This document shows, piece after piece, positions 1 to 9,300 of a stretch of 64,000 nucleotides of DNA. The position numbers were made by a program, and so were the translations under genes. The DNA comes from JAGWAJ01 sp026707615 (GTDB taxonomy: Bacteria > Acidobacteriota > Vicinamibacteria > Vicinamibacterales > UBA8438), in the NCBI GenBank assembly GCA_965207595.1, contig CBDBMW010000013.1:930001-994000 (forward strand), read 5' to 3'. The notes under the pieces are model-generated. The model did not search any database. It worked only from the letters and a program-made list of their open reading frames with translations, and was not told the DNA's origin. Position 1 is the first letter of the stretch. Every line of letters begins with the position of its first letter.

Positions 1-1
1 G

Positions 2-355
2 ATGCGCGTGGTCATCGCACCGAGCTTCGGGCCGGTGTTCCATGACGACTGCTTCGACTTCGGCCTCCTCCCGGTGACGCTCGACGAGAGGGTGGTGGAG
101 AGGCTCGCGGCTCGAGTCCGTGCGGATCCGGCGATCCGCATGACGGTCGATCTGGAGAGCCAGCGGGTCGAGCGTCCCGGCATGCCGCCCGTGCCCTTCT
201 CGATCGACCCCCGGCGGCGCGCGAGCCTGCTCGAGGGCCGGGACACGACGCTGCTCGAGCGGCTGCGGCACGGCGCGAGCGCCGACGCGATGCGGGAACG
301 GGATCGGCGGCGCCGACCCTGGATCTACGACGCGCGCGACCGTCGCGACCCGTGA
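2..355 (+). CDS. leuD: 3-isopropylmalate dehydratase small subunit, C-terminal part
   Basis: This is the C-terminal 117 residues of a LeuD-type swivel domain; the 5' part lies outside the window and the first ATG is probably an internal methionine. LeuD pairs with LeuC to isomerise 2- to 3-isopropylmalate in leucine biosynthesis in the cytoplasm. The family pattern is clear: RVVIAPSFGPVFHDDCF followed by NGLLP-like FGLLPVTL, then a TVDLESQ segment and the closing FSIDPRRRASLLEGRDTT stretch typical of small subunits. The gene ends in TGA at 353-355, about 40 bp before the convergent dehydrogenase gene. LeuC is not visible. The related homoaconitase small subunit is the main alternative, but the ending fits LeuD better. 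Confidence 0.85.
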   Translation: MRVVIAPSFGPVFHDDCFDFGLLPVTLDERVVERLAARVRADPAIRMTVDLESQRVERPGMPPVPFSIDPRRRASLLEGRDTTLLERLRHGASADAMRERDRRRRPWIYDARDRRDP

Positions 356-395
356 GGTTCGCGGCGGGCCGGAGTGCCGGTTCCGCGGCCCGGGC

Positions 396-1553
396 TCACC
401 GGCGTTCCACCGGCTCGAGCCGCAGCACGCGGCCGGACCCGCGACGCTGCTCGACCGCCAGGTAGAGGTAGCCGTCCGGCCCCTGCCGGACGTCCCGCAC
501 CCGGCCGATGCCGTAGGCCAGCGTCTCTTCCTGCTCGATCCGCCCCGGCCGGTCGATGCTCGGCGTGAGTCGCGCCAGCCTCCGTCCGGCCATCCCGCCG
601 ACGAAGAAGCTGCCCTTCCACTCCGGGAAGCGGTCGCCCGTGTAGAGCAGCAACCCGGAGGTGGCGATGGAGGGGACCCAGAAGTGCACGGGCGCTTCGA
701 CGCCCTCGGCGCGCGTCCCGGCATGAATCGCGGTCCCGCTGCCGTAGTTGACGCCGTAGCCGACCACCGGCCAGCCGTAGTTCAGGCCGGGCCGTATCCG
801 GTTCAGCTCGTCCCCGCCCTGCGGTCCGTGCTCGTGGGCCCACACCTCGCCGGTCTCGGGATGCACCGCCAGCCCCTGGGGGTTCCGGTGTCCGTAGCTC
901 CAGATTTCGGGAAGCGCGCCGGGTTGCCCGACGAACGGATTGCTCTCGGGGACGCGGCCGTCGTCGTGGAGGCGCACCGTGACCCCGTGGTGGTTCGACA
1001 GGTCCTGCGCGGGGTGCGCCGAAAGGTCTCCCGACGTGCGCGCCATCCTGTCGCCCACCGAGACGAACAGGTACTCGTCGGGGGTCCAGGCGAGCCGCCC
1101 TCCGTAGTGACCGCCGCCCTCGGACCGCGCCTCGAAGACGTCCGCGATTGCCGTGAAGCGATCGTCCTCGAACCGGCCTCTGACGACGGCCGTCGTCGCG
1201 CCCTCTCCCTTCGGCCGCGCATAGCTCAGGTACAGCAGGCGGTTGGTGGCGAAGTCGGGGTGCGGCAGCACCTCGAACAGGCCGCCCTGGCCCCGAGCCA
1301 GTACGTCCGGCACCCCCGGAACCGGGTCGGGCAGCAACGCTCCGTCCCGCACGACGCGCAGACGTCCCGGGCGTTCGGTGACCAGCATGTCGCCGTCGGG
1401 AAGCCAGGTGATGGACCAGGGGACTTCGAGACCTTCCGCCACGGTCACGAGACGGAAATCGTGATGCGCGGACCGGTGCACCTCCTGCGCGGCGACCTGG
1501 GATCCGGCGAACGTGCATGCCGCGGCAGCACAGGCAACGACAGGGCGGATCAT
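396..1553 (-). CDS. Secreted PQQ-dependent sugar (aldose) dehydrogenase
   Basis: The 385-residue protein belongs to the soluble quinoprotein glucose/sorbosone dehydrogenase family, a six-bladed propeller that oxidises aldoses in the periplasm with PQQ. Residues 1-22 form a signal peptide ending in VAAQ. Family blocks seen in order are VPWSITWLPDGDMLVTERPG near residue 45, LPHPDFATNRLLYLSY near 100, GHRNPQGLAVHP near 220, EHGPQGGDELN near 240 and GLNYGWPVVGYG near 255, which include the usual PQQ/calcium region. The length is typical. It converges with leuD and is separated from the plus-strand hydrolase downstream by about 210 bp. The real substrate cannot be read from sequence; Asd/YliI-type aldose oxidation is the nearest model. 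Confidence 0.9.
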   Translation of the reverse strand: MIRPVVACAAAACTFAGSQVAAQEVHRSAHHDFRLVTVAEGLEVPWSITWLPDGDMLVTERPGRLRVVRDGALLPDPVPGVPDVLARGQGGLFEVLPHPDFATNRLLYLSYARPKGEGATTAVVRGRFEDDRFTAIADVFEARSEGGGHYGGRLAWTPDEYLFVSVGDRMARTSGDLSAHPAQDLSNHHGVTVRLHDDGRVPESNPFVGQPGALPEIWSYGHRNPQGLAVHPETGEVWAHEHGPQGGDELNRIRPGLNYGWPVVGYGVNYGSGTAIHAGTRAEGVEAPVHFWVPSIATSGLLLYTGDRFPEWKGSFFVGGMAGRRLARLTPSIDRPGRIEQEETLAYGIGRVRDVRQGPDGYLYLAVEQRRGSGRVLRLEPVERR

Positions 1554-1763
1554 CGGTGGCTCCCGTTACAGCGTGCCTCGCGCACGCGACTTCGCGCCAT
1601 CCTAACCGGATTCGTTCGGCCGCGCCGCGCCCACGCCCGCCTCCCGGACCGCCCGGCCCTCCCGCCGGTTGTTGATAGGATTGGCGCGGGTTGTCGCTGC
1701 CGTGCCGGCGCAGGGCAGCGGCTGAACGGGGAGATTGCCCGGTCGAGCGGCTGGAGGTGAGCG

Positions 1764-3782
1764 ATGCGATTCTGTCGTCTTCTGTTGACGGTCGTGCTCG
1801 GGTTGGGGCTGAGCGGGTTCCAGGGCGTCGGCGAGGCGCAGGAATCGGCGTCGCCGGCGCTCGCGCGTTCGCGCGTGACCCAGCTCGACATCACCAGCCG
1901 CGAGGCAGCGTTCGGCGGCCGGTCGTTCGGCGCCGTGGGCGCGTACGAGATCCTGCTCGGCACGGCCACGGCCGTCGCCGATCCGGGCGACCCGCTGAAC
2001 GCCGGGATCGCGGATCTCGAGAACGCCCCCCGCAACTCGGACGGGCTGGTCGAGTACACCTTCGAGGTCGACATCCTGAAGCCGGTCGACATCACCCTGG
2101 GCAACGGCGTCCTCGTGTACGAGGTCAACAACCGCGGCCGCAACATCGTCTTCGGCTACTTCCACGAGGCGGGGCGGGGCTACGCAGCCGGGAACGCCGG
2201 CAGCGCGTTCCTCATGAACCAGGGCTACACGTACGTCTCGAGCGGCTGGCTGCACGGCGCGCCGGGGGCCGGCGACCCGCGCCCGGTGCTGGCGACCTTC
2301 CCGCTCGCCACCGACGACGGCCGGACGATTACCGGCGCCTCGATGGAGGAGTGGCAGAACCCGGACAGCGCCGCGTTCGGGCGGCTGACCTACCCGGCGG
2401 CGTCACTCGACGAGAGCGCCGCGACCCTCACGCACCGCCAGCTCCAGGACGATCCGCGCCAGACGGTTCCGGCCGACGCGTGGCGCTACGTCGACGACAC
2501 GACGGTCGCGGTCACACCGCCCGCGGGCACCGACGCGGGCACCATCTACGAGTTCGTGTACGAGGCCCGGGATCCGATCGTCCACGGCCTTGGCTTCAGC
2601 GCCATGCGCGATCTCATGTCGTTCGCGCGCTACCGTCCCGCCGATGATCGGGGGGGCGCCAACCCGCTCTTCGTGGACGGCATGCCGGTGCTCGACCACG
2701 CGGTGGCCGTCGGCTCCTCGCAGAGCGGCCGGATGATCAGGGACTTCCTCTACCAGGGCTTCAACGAGGACGCGGCGGGGCGGCGTATCTTCGACGGCAT
2801 GACGCCGTACGTGGCGGGCGCCCGCCTCACGTGGGTCAACGCCCGTTTCGCGCAGACGGGCCGCTACACGCGCCAGCACGAGGACCACAACTACCCGATG
2901 GACGAGTTCCCGTTCACCTTCGCGACGACGACCGATCCGCTGACGGGCCGGACCGACGGGCTGCTGGCCGCCTGCACCGCCTCGGACACCTGCCCCCGCA
3001 TCATCCAGGTGGACGCCGAGTCCGAGTACTACGGCGCCCACGCCTCGCTCATCCTCACGGACACGAGCGGCCGGGCCATGGAGCTGCCGCCGAACGTGCG
3101 CTACTGGGTGCTCGCGACCGCACATCTGCAGGGCGACGCCGGGTGCCGCGACCCGCGCAACCCCGTGCTGCCCTGGCCGTACTACCGGGCCGCGTTCGAC
3201 GCGACGGTGCGGTGGGTGCGGGACGGCGTCGAGCCGCCGGCGACGCGCGCGCCGTCGGTGGCCGACGGTACCGCGGTGACGGTCGAACGGCAGGGCGAGC
3301 AGTATCCGACCATCCCGGACCGTCCCTACAACGGCGCGATCAGCACGCTCGGCGTGCGCGACTTCTCCGTCTGGCCCCCGAAGGAGAGCGACGAGCGCTA
3401 CCCGTTGTTCGTGCCGAGCCTGGACGCGGACGGCAATCTCGTGGCGGGGGTCATCGTTCCGGAAGTCGCGGCCCCGCTCTCCACGATGGGCAAGGCGGTC
3501 CGCGCGGCCGGCTTCGCCGAAGGCGACCTGTGCGGCGTCAACGGCTCCACCATCGCGTTTCCGCGGACGAGGGAGGAGCGGATGGCGCGGGGCGACTCCC
3601 GGCTCTCCCTGGAGGAGCGCTATCCCGGCGGCGAGGAGGAGTACGTGCGGCGCTACGGCGAGGCGGCGGACGCGCTGGTCGCCCAGCGGTACCTGCTGCC
3701 CGCCGATGCGGAGACGCTCAAGGCGTCCGCCGCCGCCGCGTGGCGCGCGGCCATCGCGGCAGCGGTAGAGGACCCGCAGTAG
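1764..3782 (+). CDS. Secreted alpha/beta hydrolase, PF20091-type large hydrolase
   Basis: This 672-residue exported protein resembles the large alpha/beta-hydrolase family annotated only as 'alpha/beta hydrolase domain-containing' (PF20091). A signal peptide covers about residues 1-27 (ending GEAQ). The N-terminal half starts with RVTQLDITSREAAFGG and contains YEVNNRGRN, both typical of the family. The nucleophile elbow is GSSQSGR near residue 320. A conserved CxxxxCPRIIQVDAESEYY block lies near 415 and a C-terminal DLCGVNGS block near 590. Substrate and reaction are unknown; an esterase-like role on an exported or environmental compound is inference. A GGAGGTG-like Shine-Dalgarno sequence sits just before the ATG. 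The gene stands alone, tail to tail with another hydrolase. Confidence 0.85.
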   Translation: MRFCRLLLTVVLGLGLSGFQGVGEAQESASPALARSRVTQLDITSREAAFGGRSFGAVGAYEILLGTATAVADPGDPLNAGIADLENAPRNSDGLVEYTFEVDILKPVDITLGNGVLVYEVNNRGRNIVFGYFHEAGRGYAAGNAGSAFLMNQGYTYVSSGWLHGAPGAGDPRPVLATFPLATDDGRTITGASMEEWQNPDSAAFGRLTYPAASLDESAATLTHRQLQDDPRQTVPADAWRYVDDTTVAVTPPAGTDAGTIYEFVYEARDPIVHGLGFSAMRDLMSFARYRPADDRGGANPLFVDGMPVLDHAVAVGSSQSGRMIRDFLYQGFNEDAAGRRIFDGMTPYVAGARLTWVNARFAQTGRYTRQHEDHNYPMDEFPFTFATTTDPLTGRTDGLLAACTASDTCPRIIQVDAESEYYGAHASLILTDTSGRAMELPPNVRYWVLATAHLQGDAGCRDPRNPVLPWPYYRAAFDATVRWVRDGVEPPATRAPSVADGTAVTVERQGEQYPTIPDRPYNGAISTLGVRDFSVWPPKESDERYPLFVPSLDADGNLVAGVIVPEVAAPLSTMGKAVRAAGFAEGDLCGVNGSTIAFPRTREERMARGDSRLSLEERYPGGEEEYVRRYGEAADALVAQRYLLPADAETLKASAAAAWRAAIAAAVEDPQ

Positions 3783-3788
3783 CCCGCT

Positions 3789-4646
3789 TCAACCGGCAGC
3801 CGGTCGATGCGCCCGGAGGAAGGACCGTATTTGGCGCACCGCCAGCGGAATCCGCTCCGGGGGCTGCTTCCACGGGAACAGGCTCACCTCGGACTGAGGC
3901 GCCAGCATCGCGGCCTCCATGGCGACGTCGTACGGATGCGCCGGGATGTCGTCCGGCAGGATGAGGATGGGCGTCTGCAGCTCGCGCACGAAGTCTCGTG
4001 TCACGGTGAAGACGAAGTCCGCATTGGTGCGGTACATCGTGGTCAGGAACCTCTTCGCCATGTCCATCGTGATCTCGGGCCGCCGCCTGACCAGCTCGGG
4101 AGCCCAACGGCTCATGTTGTTGTCGTAGAACAGAGTGGGATGCTCCGCACTCCACGCGCTGGGCTGCGCCAGCACGGCGGCGACGACACGATTGGGGGCC
4201 CGCCGCAGCAGGTTCCAGATGAAGGGGCCGCCGATGCAGAACCCGAGCACCATGAACCTGTCGATGCCCAGGTGATCCATCAGGCCGAGATGGTCATCGG
4301 TATGCGCATCCCACGGCCGATCGATCTCGAGCGGACCGGAAGATTCGCCCCGGATGGAGTTGCGAAGGTCTGCCGCGATGCAGCGGAACTCTCCCGGGAA
4401 CTCCTCCATCGGATTGAAAGGATGAGTGGCCAGGTTGGCGATGGCCGAGTTCAGTCCCCCGCCCGAGATGACGAGCAACGGGAAGCCGGAGCCGACCTCC
4501 TCGTAGCGGATGCGAACGGGACCGTTCTCATAGAAGGACATGGCCGCTCCGGATTGGCCGGTCTGCCCTGCAAACCCCCGCGTGGCGGCCATGACGGTCG
4601 CCGCCGCGCCGGTCTTGAGTATCGTGCGCCTGATCGTATCCACCAT
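3789..4646 (-). CDS. Exported alpha/beta hydrolase (TAT-like signal)
   Basis: The protein has 285 residues from the chosen ATG at 4646, which is preceded by GGAGGCC; an in-frame ATG further upstream would place the start inside a palindromic repeat and is not favoured. Residues 6-28 (RRTILKTGAAATVMAATRGF) look like a twin-arginine export signal. The rest is a single alpha/beta-hydrolase domain: LLVISGGGLNS oxyanion region, CIAADLRNS, and LGFCIGG at the nucleophile elbow, where the nucleophile is Cys in a GFCIGG context (as in dienelactone-hydrolase-like enzymes) rather than Ser. An Asp in LILPDDIPAH is the likely acid. It converges with the PF20091 hydrolase with a 6-bp gap. Substrate unknown. 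Confidence 0.8.
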   Translation of the reverse strand: MVDTIRRTILKTGAAATVMAATRGFAGQTGQSGAAMSFYENGPVRIRYEEVGSGFPLLVISGGGLNSAIANLATHPFNPMEEFPGEFRCIAADLRNSIRGESSGPLEIDRPWDAHTDDHLGLMDHLGIDRFMVLGFCIGGPFIWNLLRRAPNRVVAAVLAQPSAWSAEHPTLFYDNNMSRWAPELVRRRPEITMDMAKRFLTTMYRTNADFVFTVTRDFVRELQTPILILPDDIPAHPYDVAMEAAMLAPQSEVSLFPWKQPPERIPLAVRQIRSFLRAHRPAAG

Positions 4647-4674
4647 TGGAGGCCTCCTGCTGCCGGCCCCTTGT

Positions 4675-4758
4675 CCAGGAGTCTGCGCCGTAGAACGTAC
4701 GGTGGGGCACTCCGCCCCCGCGCAGACTCCCAGCGCGCCCGTCAGGGCGCGCTGGGAC
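4675..4758. repeat. Palindromic repeat copy 1 with adjoining perfect hairpin
   Basis: The arms CCAGGAGTCTGCGCC (4675-4689) and GCGCAGACTCCCAG (4720-4733) are inverted copies of each other around a loop of about 30 bp. Directly next to it, TCCCAGCGCGCCC (4729-4741) and its complement (4746-4758) form a perfect 13-bp stem with a 4-base loop. The first element recurs inside the glycosyltransferase gene near 40.6-41.0 kb and, degraded, near 43.3 kb and 57.7 kb. Here it is intergenic, just upstream of the exported hydrolase. Confidence 0.75.
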
Positions 4759-4996
4759 ATGTCGAGACGGTCCGTCTGCCGTGCAGCGTCTCAAGCCTAT
4801 CACCTGCCGGCCAAGGCACCCTGCCGCCCCCGGCGCCCCGTCGCCGCGGCCCTGGGGTGCGGGCACCCGACGTCTCCGTTCCCGGCCGCCGGGGAAGAGC
4901 GTTGAGCCCCCGGGGGCTCGGACCAGGGCGACGTCCGCCTTCTCGATCGGTCAGCGCGGCGAACGGTGCGCGGGGTAGATTCCGGTAGCTTCGCGC

Positions 4997-5959
4997 ATGC
5001 GACCGCCAGCTGCTTCCGCCGCCGCGCGCGCACGGGCCGCCAGTGCACGAAGAGACCCCGACGCCCCGAGAATCCACCCCAGTGCCCTGATCGCGCACGA
5101 CGCGCGCGTCGCGCCCGACGTCGCGATAGGCCAGGGCGCGCTGGTGGGAGTGGGCACCCACCTGGGCTCCGGAACGGAGATCGGCGACGACACGGTGGTC
5201 GGGACCGGCGTGGAGGTCGGCCCGTTCTGCGTGATCGGCGCCGGAGCGACGGTGTCGGACGGCGCCACCCTGGAGCAGGGCGTCGTGCTGATGCCCCGGG
5301 TCCGGATCGGTCCCGGCACGGCGGTAGGGAGCCGGACGGTCGTCGACACGGGCGCCGTCGTGGGGGCAGGTTGCGTCCTGGGAACCGACGCCCATATCGG
5401 AGAGAACGTCCGCATCGGGATCGACGTGCGTGTGGGGCCGAGGAGCATCGTCGGTGGGGGCGATGGACGGCGTCGGGCCACGGAAGAACACGAAGCGCCG
5501 CCGCCGACGACGCTCGGAGACCGGGTACGCCTCGGAGAGGGTGCTCGGGTGGGGTCCGGAGCGGCGATAGGCAACGGCACCGTCATCGACGACGGGTGCA
5601 GCATCGAGGGTGGGGCACAGGTCGGCTGGCAGGCACGCGTGGCGGCGAAGGTACGCATCGGGCCGCGAGCGGCGGTGGGCGATCGGACGAGGCTCGAGGC
5701 CGACTGCGTCGTCCACGGAACGGTCGGCCGGACGTGCCGACTCGGCCGTCAGGTGGGCGTCGAGAGGGGCCAGGAGATGGTCGACGGCACCACAGCCCGG
5801 ACGGGTGAGGCGCTCCCCCCCCGACGAGCGGGAGCGACGCTGACCCGACCGAGCGCGCCCCAGGCATCCCTGCGGATCCCGAATCGGGCGAAGAGCATCG
5901 TCGGCCGCATGCGGTCCGCGATGCGCGCGGCCCGCCTGTGGGCACGCGGCCACAGGTAG
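4997..5959 (+). CDS. Hexapeptide-repeat left-handed beta-helix protein
   Basis: The 320-residue protein is built from two blocks of [LIV]-G-x4 hexapeptides, residues about 25-155 and 170-245, which predict a left-handed parallel beta-helix as in LpxA/LpxD/DapH-type acyltransferases. A charged loop (GGGDGRRRATEEHEAPPP) separates the blocks. The first 20 residues are Ala/Arg rich, and the last 60 are basic and low in complexity, so the typical C-terminal acyltransferase alpha-helical domain is missing. No catalytic His of the LpxA kind can be assigned with confidence. A sugar or acyl-ACP transferase is possible, but a structural helix or gamma-carbonic-anhydrase-like fold are alternatives. The opposite strand also has long open frames, a composition artefact. 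Confidence 0.65.
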   Translation: MRPPAASAAARARAASARRDPDAPRIHPSALIAHDARVAPDVAIGQGALVGVGTHLGSGTEIGDDTVVGTGVEVGPFCVIGAGATVSDGATLEQGVVLMPRVRIGPGTAVGSRTVVDTGAVVGAGCVLGTDAHIGENVRIGIDVRVGPRSIVGGGDGRRRATEEHEAPPPTTLGDRVRLGEGARVGSGAAIGNGTVIDDGCSIEGGAQVGWQARVAAKVRIGPRAAVGDRTRLEADCVVHGTVGRTCRLGRQVGVERGQEMVDGTTARTGEALPPRRAGATLTRPSAPQASLRIPNRAKSIVGRMRSAMRAARLWARGHR

Positions 5960-6123
5960 CGCGCGGATCAGCAAGGCAAGGAACGGACGTCACCAGGGCA
6001 GACCGCTACCCTCCCGTTTGGATGCGCGCGAAAATGCTCCTTCTCGCCGGCGGCGCTACGTGCGTGCATTCGCGACGGGCACGCGCGTCGGCCGGGACGC
6101 GGGGTTGTGTGGAGCGCCGGCGT

Positions 6124-6657
6124 TCATCGGCGGCCGGATGGACCGCGCGGCGCCGCCTCGAACAGCCAGATGTCGCCCGCCTGCACGAGCTCGCGGCTGA
6201 TGTCGTACGTGTACTTGTCGGCGATCGAGGCGGTGATGGCTTCGAGGCTCGCACCCGACTCGATGCGCCGGAGCTGGCGCTCGTAGCGCTTGCCGTCGAT
6301 GCGCAGCACGGCCCGGCCGTCGCGCTCGGCCTGGCGCGGCCAGCTCTTCCACAGCCGGCCGACGGCGCTGCGCATGTAGGCGGAGAAGACGTACAGCTTG
6401 CCGTCGTGCTCGCCGACCCAGATGGTGCGGGACCGCGGCGGGTCCTCGAGCTGCAGCTCGATGGTCGCGATGTCGCTGGTGAAGCTCCAGTCCGGCTCCG
6501 GGCCGGCGTGCAGCTCGCCCGACACGAGGGGACCGCCCGAGAACACGAAGTCCGAGCCGTCCGAGAGGCGCTGCTTCGCGGCCGCGGTGAGGACCGCCGT
6601 GACCGGGATCAGCAGGAGGCAACCGACGACTATCAGCACCCTGATTGCCAGATGCAT
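6124..6657 (-). CDS. Membrane-anchored small protein, DUF385/DUF2255-like split barrel
   Basis: This 177-residue protein has one N-terminal hydrophobic helix (residues 4-26, LAIRVLIVVGCLLLIPVTAVL) that could be an anchor or uncleaved signal. The soluble part contains IATIELQLEDPPRSRTIWVGEHDGKLYVFSAY and RAVLRIDGKRYERQLRRI, an order of strands that recalls flavin- or F420-binding split-barrel proteins of the deazaflavin-nitroreductase/DUF2255 type. No cofactor-binding residue can be named. It stands divergently from the DUF5916 gene with about 180 bp between starts, so both promoters probably lie there. The family call is tentative; it could equally be an orphan envelope protein. Confidence 0.6.
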   Translation of the reverse strand: MHLAIRVLIVVGCLLLIPVTAVLTAAAKQRLSDGSDFVFSGGPLVSGELHAGPEPDWSFTSDIATIELQLEDPPRSRTIWVGEHDGKLYVFSAYMRSAVGRLWKSWPRQAERDGRAVLRIDGKRYERQLRRIESGASLEAITASIADKYTYDISRELVQAGDIWLFEAAPRGPSGRR

Positions 6658-6838
6658 GGTTCGCCCAGTCTACCACCGCCGGAACGTCGGCCCGGATCGA
6701 CCCGCGGGCCGGCCGCCGCAAGGCTGCCGGGCCGAATCGGAACGACCGGCTTTTCGAGATCGAAGCCGCGCCCGAGCTGATCCCCAGCAGGTCCGCGCTG
6801 TTGACCTCGGCTTTCGCAGATGACACCGTTTCTACTCG

Positions 6839-9289
6839 GTGCTGGCCAACACGACGCTTGGCGTGGGCGGGAAACGAACCGACGCGCGGCGCGGCGTGGG
6901 GATCTGGAGGCAACTGACGCTGCGCTTCCTTTCCGGGCGTGGCGGTCCGCACCGGCGGCGCCGGCATGCTGGCCGCTCGTGGCTGGTGCCCACGCTGGCG
7001 TTGGCGTTGCCGTGGGCGGCGGCGCAAGCGCCCGCCGCACAGCCGACCACCGCGCAGCCGACCACCGCGGTCGCCGCCGACGGTGCGGAGCAGCCGGTGG
7101 TCATCCAGGGCCCGCCGCCGCCGGTGCCGCCGGCCGTCTTCACGCGCGACGCCGCCGGCCGCATGACCATCCGGGCCATCCGCCTCACCGAGCCTCTCGA
7201 CATCGACGGAACGCTGGACGAACCCCTGTACCGGGACGTGCCCGGGCTGACCGACTTCGTGCAGATCGAGCCGATCGAAGGCGCGCCCGCCACCGAGCGG
7301 ACCGAAGTGTGGCTGGCGTTCGACGACGACAATGTCTACATCGGCGGCCGCTGCTGGGATTCGGCGCCGGAGTCGCGCTGGATCGCCAACGAGCTGCGCC
7401 GCGACAGCTTCAACATCGCCCAGAACGAGTACATCGACATCGTGCTGGACACCTTCTACGACCGGCGCAACGGCATCAATCTGACGGTCAATCCGCTCGG
7501 CGGCCGGATGGACGGGCAGATCACGGACGAGCGCGACTACGCCGCGGACTGGAATCCCGTCTGGTCCGTCCGTGCGGGCCGGTTCCCCGGCGGGTGGACG
7601 TTCGAGTCGGCGATTCCGTTCAAGTCCCTGCGCTACCGTCCGGGCCGCGCGCAGGTGTGGGGATTCAGCCTCACCCGCAGGGTCCGCTGGAAGAACGAGC
7701 TGTCGTCGCTCGTGCCGCTCCCCATCTCGCGCGGCATCATGCTGATATCGCAGGCCGCGACCGTGGTGGGCATCGAGGCGCCCGACGGCGGCGGGCGCGT
7801 GCTCGAGATCAAGCCGTACGCCATCGGGGACCTGACGACCGATCGCGGCGCGGTGCCGGCGCTCTCGAACGCGGTGCACGCCGAGGCCGGGCTCGACGTG
7901 AAGTACGCGCTGACCGAGAACCTGGTGGCGGACGCCACCGTCAACACCGACTTCGCCCAGGTGGAGGTGGACGAGCAGCAGGTCAACCTCACTCGCTTCG
8001 GCCTGTTCTATCCCGAGAAGCGCGAGTTCTTCCTGGAGAACCAGGGGGTGTTCGCGTTCGGCGGAGCGGCCGGCAACCTGTTCGGGAACGCCGGCGTGAA
8101 CGTGCCGATCCTGTTCTACAGCCGCCGCATCGGCCTGGAGGAGCGCGGCGGCGTGGCGGCCGAGGTGCCGATGGAGGCGGGCGGGCGGCTGACCGGCCGG
8201 GTCGGCCCGTTCAGCGTCGGCGCGCTGCACATCCGGACCGGGAATCAGCCCCGGACCGACACGGTCGCCACGGACTTCTCGGTGGTCCGCGTCAAGCGCG
8301 ACGTGCTGCGCCGCAGCAGCATCGGGGCCCTGGCCGCCCGGCGCTCCGTCTCGCGGCGGGGCCCGGGGACGAACGACACGTACGGCGTGGACGGGACGTT
8401 CTCGTTCTACGACGACCTGAACGTCAACACCTACTGGGCCCGCACCGCCACCGCGGGGATGCAGGACGAGCTCAGCTACCGCGCGCAGCTCGACTACGCC
8501 GGCGACCGCTACGGCGTGCAGCTCGAGCGGCTCGTGGTCGGGCGCGGCTTCAATCCGGAGATCGGGTTCCTGCGGCGGGACGACTTCGAGGGCAGCTTCG
8601 GCGCGCTGCGCTTCAGCCCGCGGCCCGCGGGGATCGAGGCCATCCGGCAACTGACCTGGGAGGCCCGCGTCGACCACATTGCCGACCGTGCCGGCCTGCT
8701 CGAGACGCGCGAGCAGGTCGCGAGCTTCGGCATCGAGTTCGAGAACAGCGACCGGTTCGACGTCTTCTATACCCGCAGCTACGAGTTCCTGAAGCAGCCG
8801 TTCCGGATCGCGCCGGAGGTCGTGCTGCCGGTCGACGGCTACGACTTCCAGCAGGTGGAGCTGAGCTTCGCGCTCGGCGGGCAGCGGCCGTTCGCGGGCT
8901 CGCTCGGCGTGGTGCGGGGCTCGTTCTACGGCGGGGACAAGACCACCGTCAACCTGTCCCGGGGACGGCTGGAGATCACGCCGCGGCTGTCGCTGGAGCC
9001 GAGCGTCTCGTTCAACTGGATCGATCTGCCCCAGGGCCGCTTCTCGACCGAGCTCGCGACGACCCGGACGACGTACACGCTGTCGCCGGTGATGTTCGTC
9101 AGCGCGCTCCTGCAGTACAACTCCAGCAACGCGTCGCTCGGCGCCAACGTGCGCCTGCGCTGGGAGTATCAGCCGGGCAGCGAGCTCTTCGTCGTCTACA
9201 ACGAAGCGCGCGACACGCTGCGGCCGGGGCGTCCCGAGCTGCGGGACCGCGCGCTCATCGTCAAGATCAACCGCCTGTTCCGGCTGTGA
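6839..9289 (+). CDS. DUF5916 outer-membrane barrel protein with CBM9-like domain
   Basis: The product has up to 816 residues. The N terminus is followed by a hydrophobic export segment (SWLVPTLALALPWAAAQ) only at about residue 46, so the true start may be a GTG at 6896. After a Pro/Thr-rich linker comes a carbohydrate-binding-family-9-like domain (PLDIDGTLDEPLYRDVP ... AFDDDNVYIGGRCWDS, residues 125-190), then the DUF5916 barrel with TVNTDFAQVEVDEQQVNLTRF, FYPEKREFFLENQG and the terminal aromatic-ending strand KINRLFRL. These blocks are characteristic of DUF5916. It probably sits in the outer membrane; binding or uptake of a carbohydrate-derived ligand is inference. It converges with the P450 gene with an 11-bp gap. 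Confidence 0.88.
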   Translation: MLANTTLGVGGKRTDARRGVGIWRQLTLRFLSGRGGPHRRRRHAGRSWLVPTLALALPWAAAQAPAAQPTTAQPTTAVAADGAEQPVVIQGPPPPVPPAVFTRDAAGRMTIRAIRLTEPLDIDGTLDEPLYRDVPGLTDFVQIEPIEGAPATERTEVWLAFDDDNVYIGGRCWDSAPESRWIANELRRDSFNIAQNEYIDIVLDTFYDRRNGINLTVNPLGGRMDGQITDERDYAADWNPVWSVRAGRFPGGWTFESAIPFKSLRYRPGRAQVWGFSLTRRVRWKNELSSLVPLPISRGIMLISQAATVVGIEAPDGGGRVLEIKPYAIGDLTTDRGAVPALSNAVHAEAGLDVKYALTENLVADATVNTDFAQVEVDEQQVNLTRFGLFYPEKREFFLENQGVFAFGGAAGNLFGNAGVNVPILFYSRRIGLEERGGVAAEVPMEAGGRLTGRVGPFSVGALHIRTGNQPRTDTVATDFSVVRVKRDVLRRSSIGALAARRSVSRRGPGTNDTYGVDGTFSFYDDLNVNTYWARTATAGMQDELSYRAQLDYAGDRYGVQLERLVVGRGFNPEIGFLRRDDFEGSFGALRFSPRPAGIEAIRQLTWEARVDHIADRAGLLETREQVASFGIEFENSDRFDVFYTRSYEFLKQPFRIAPEVVLPVDGYDFQQVELSFALGGQRPFAGSLGVVRGSFYGGDKTTVNLSRGRLEITPRLSLEPSVSFNWIDLPQGRFSTELATTRTTYTLSPVMFVSALLQYNSSNASLGANVRLRWEYQPGSELFVVYNEARDTLRPGRPELRDRALIVKINRLFRL

Positions 9290-9300
9290 GCACGGGCGCT

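Noticed and set aside
3789..4760. A longer start for the exported hydrolase at 4760
   Set aside because: The extra 38 residues are encoded by the palindromic repeat, while the ATG at 4646 has GGAGG in front of it and a twin-arginine signal directly after it.
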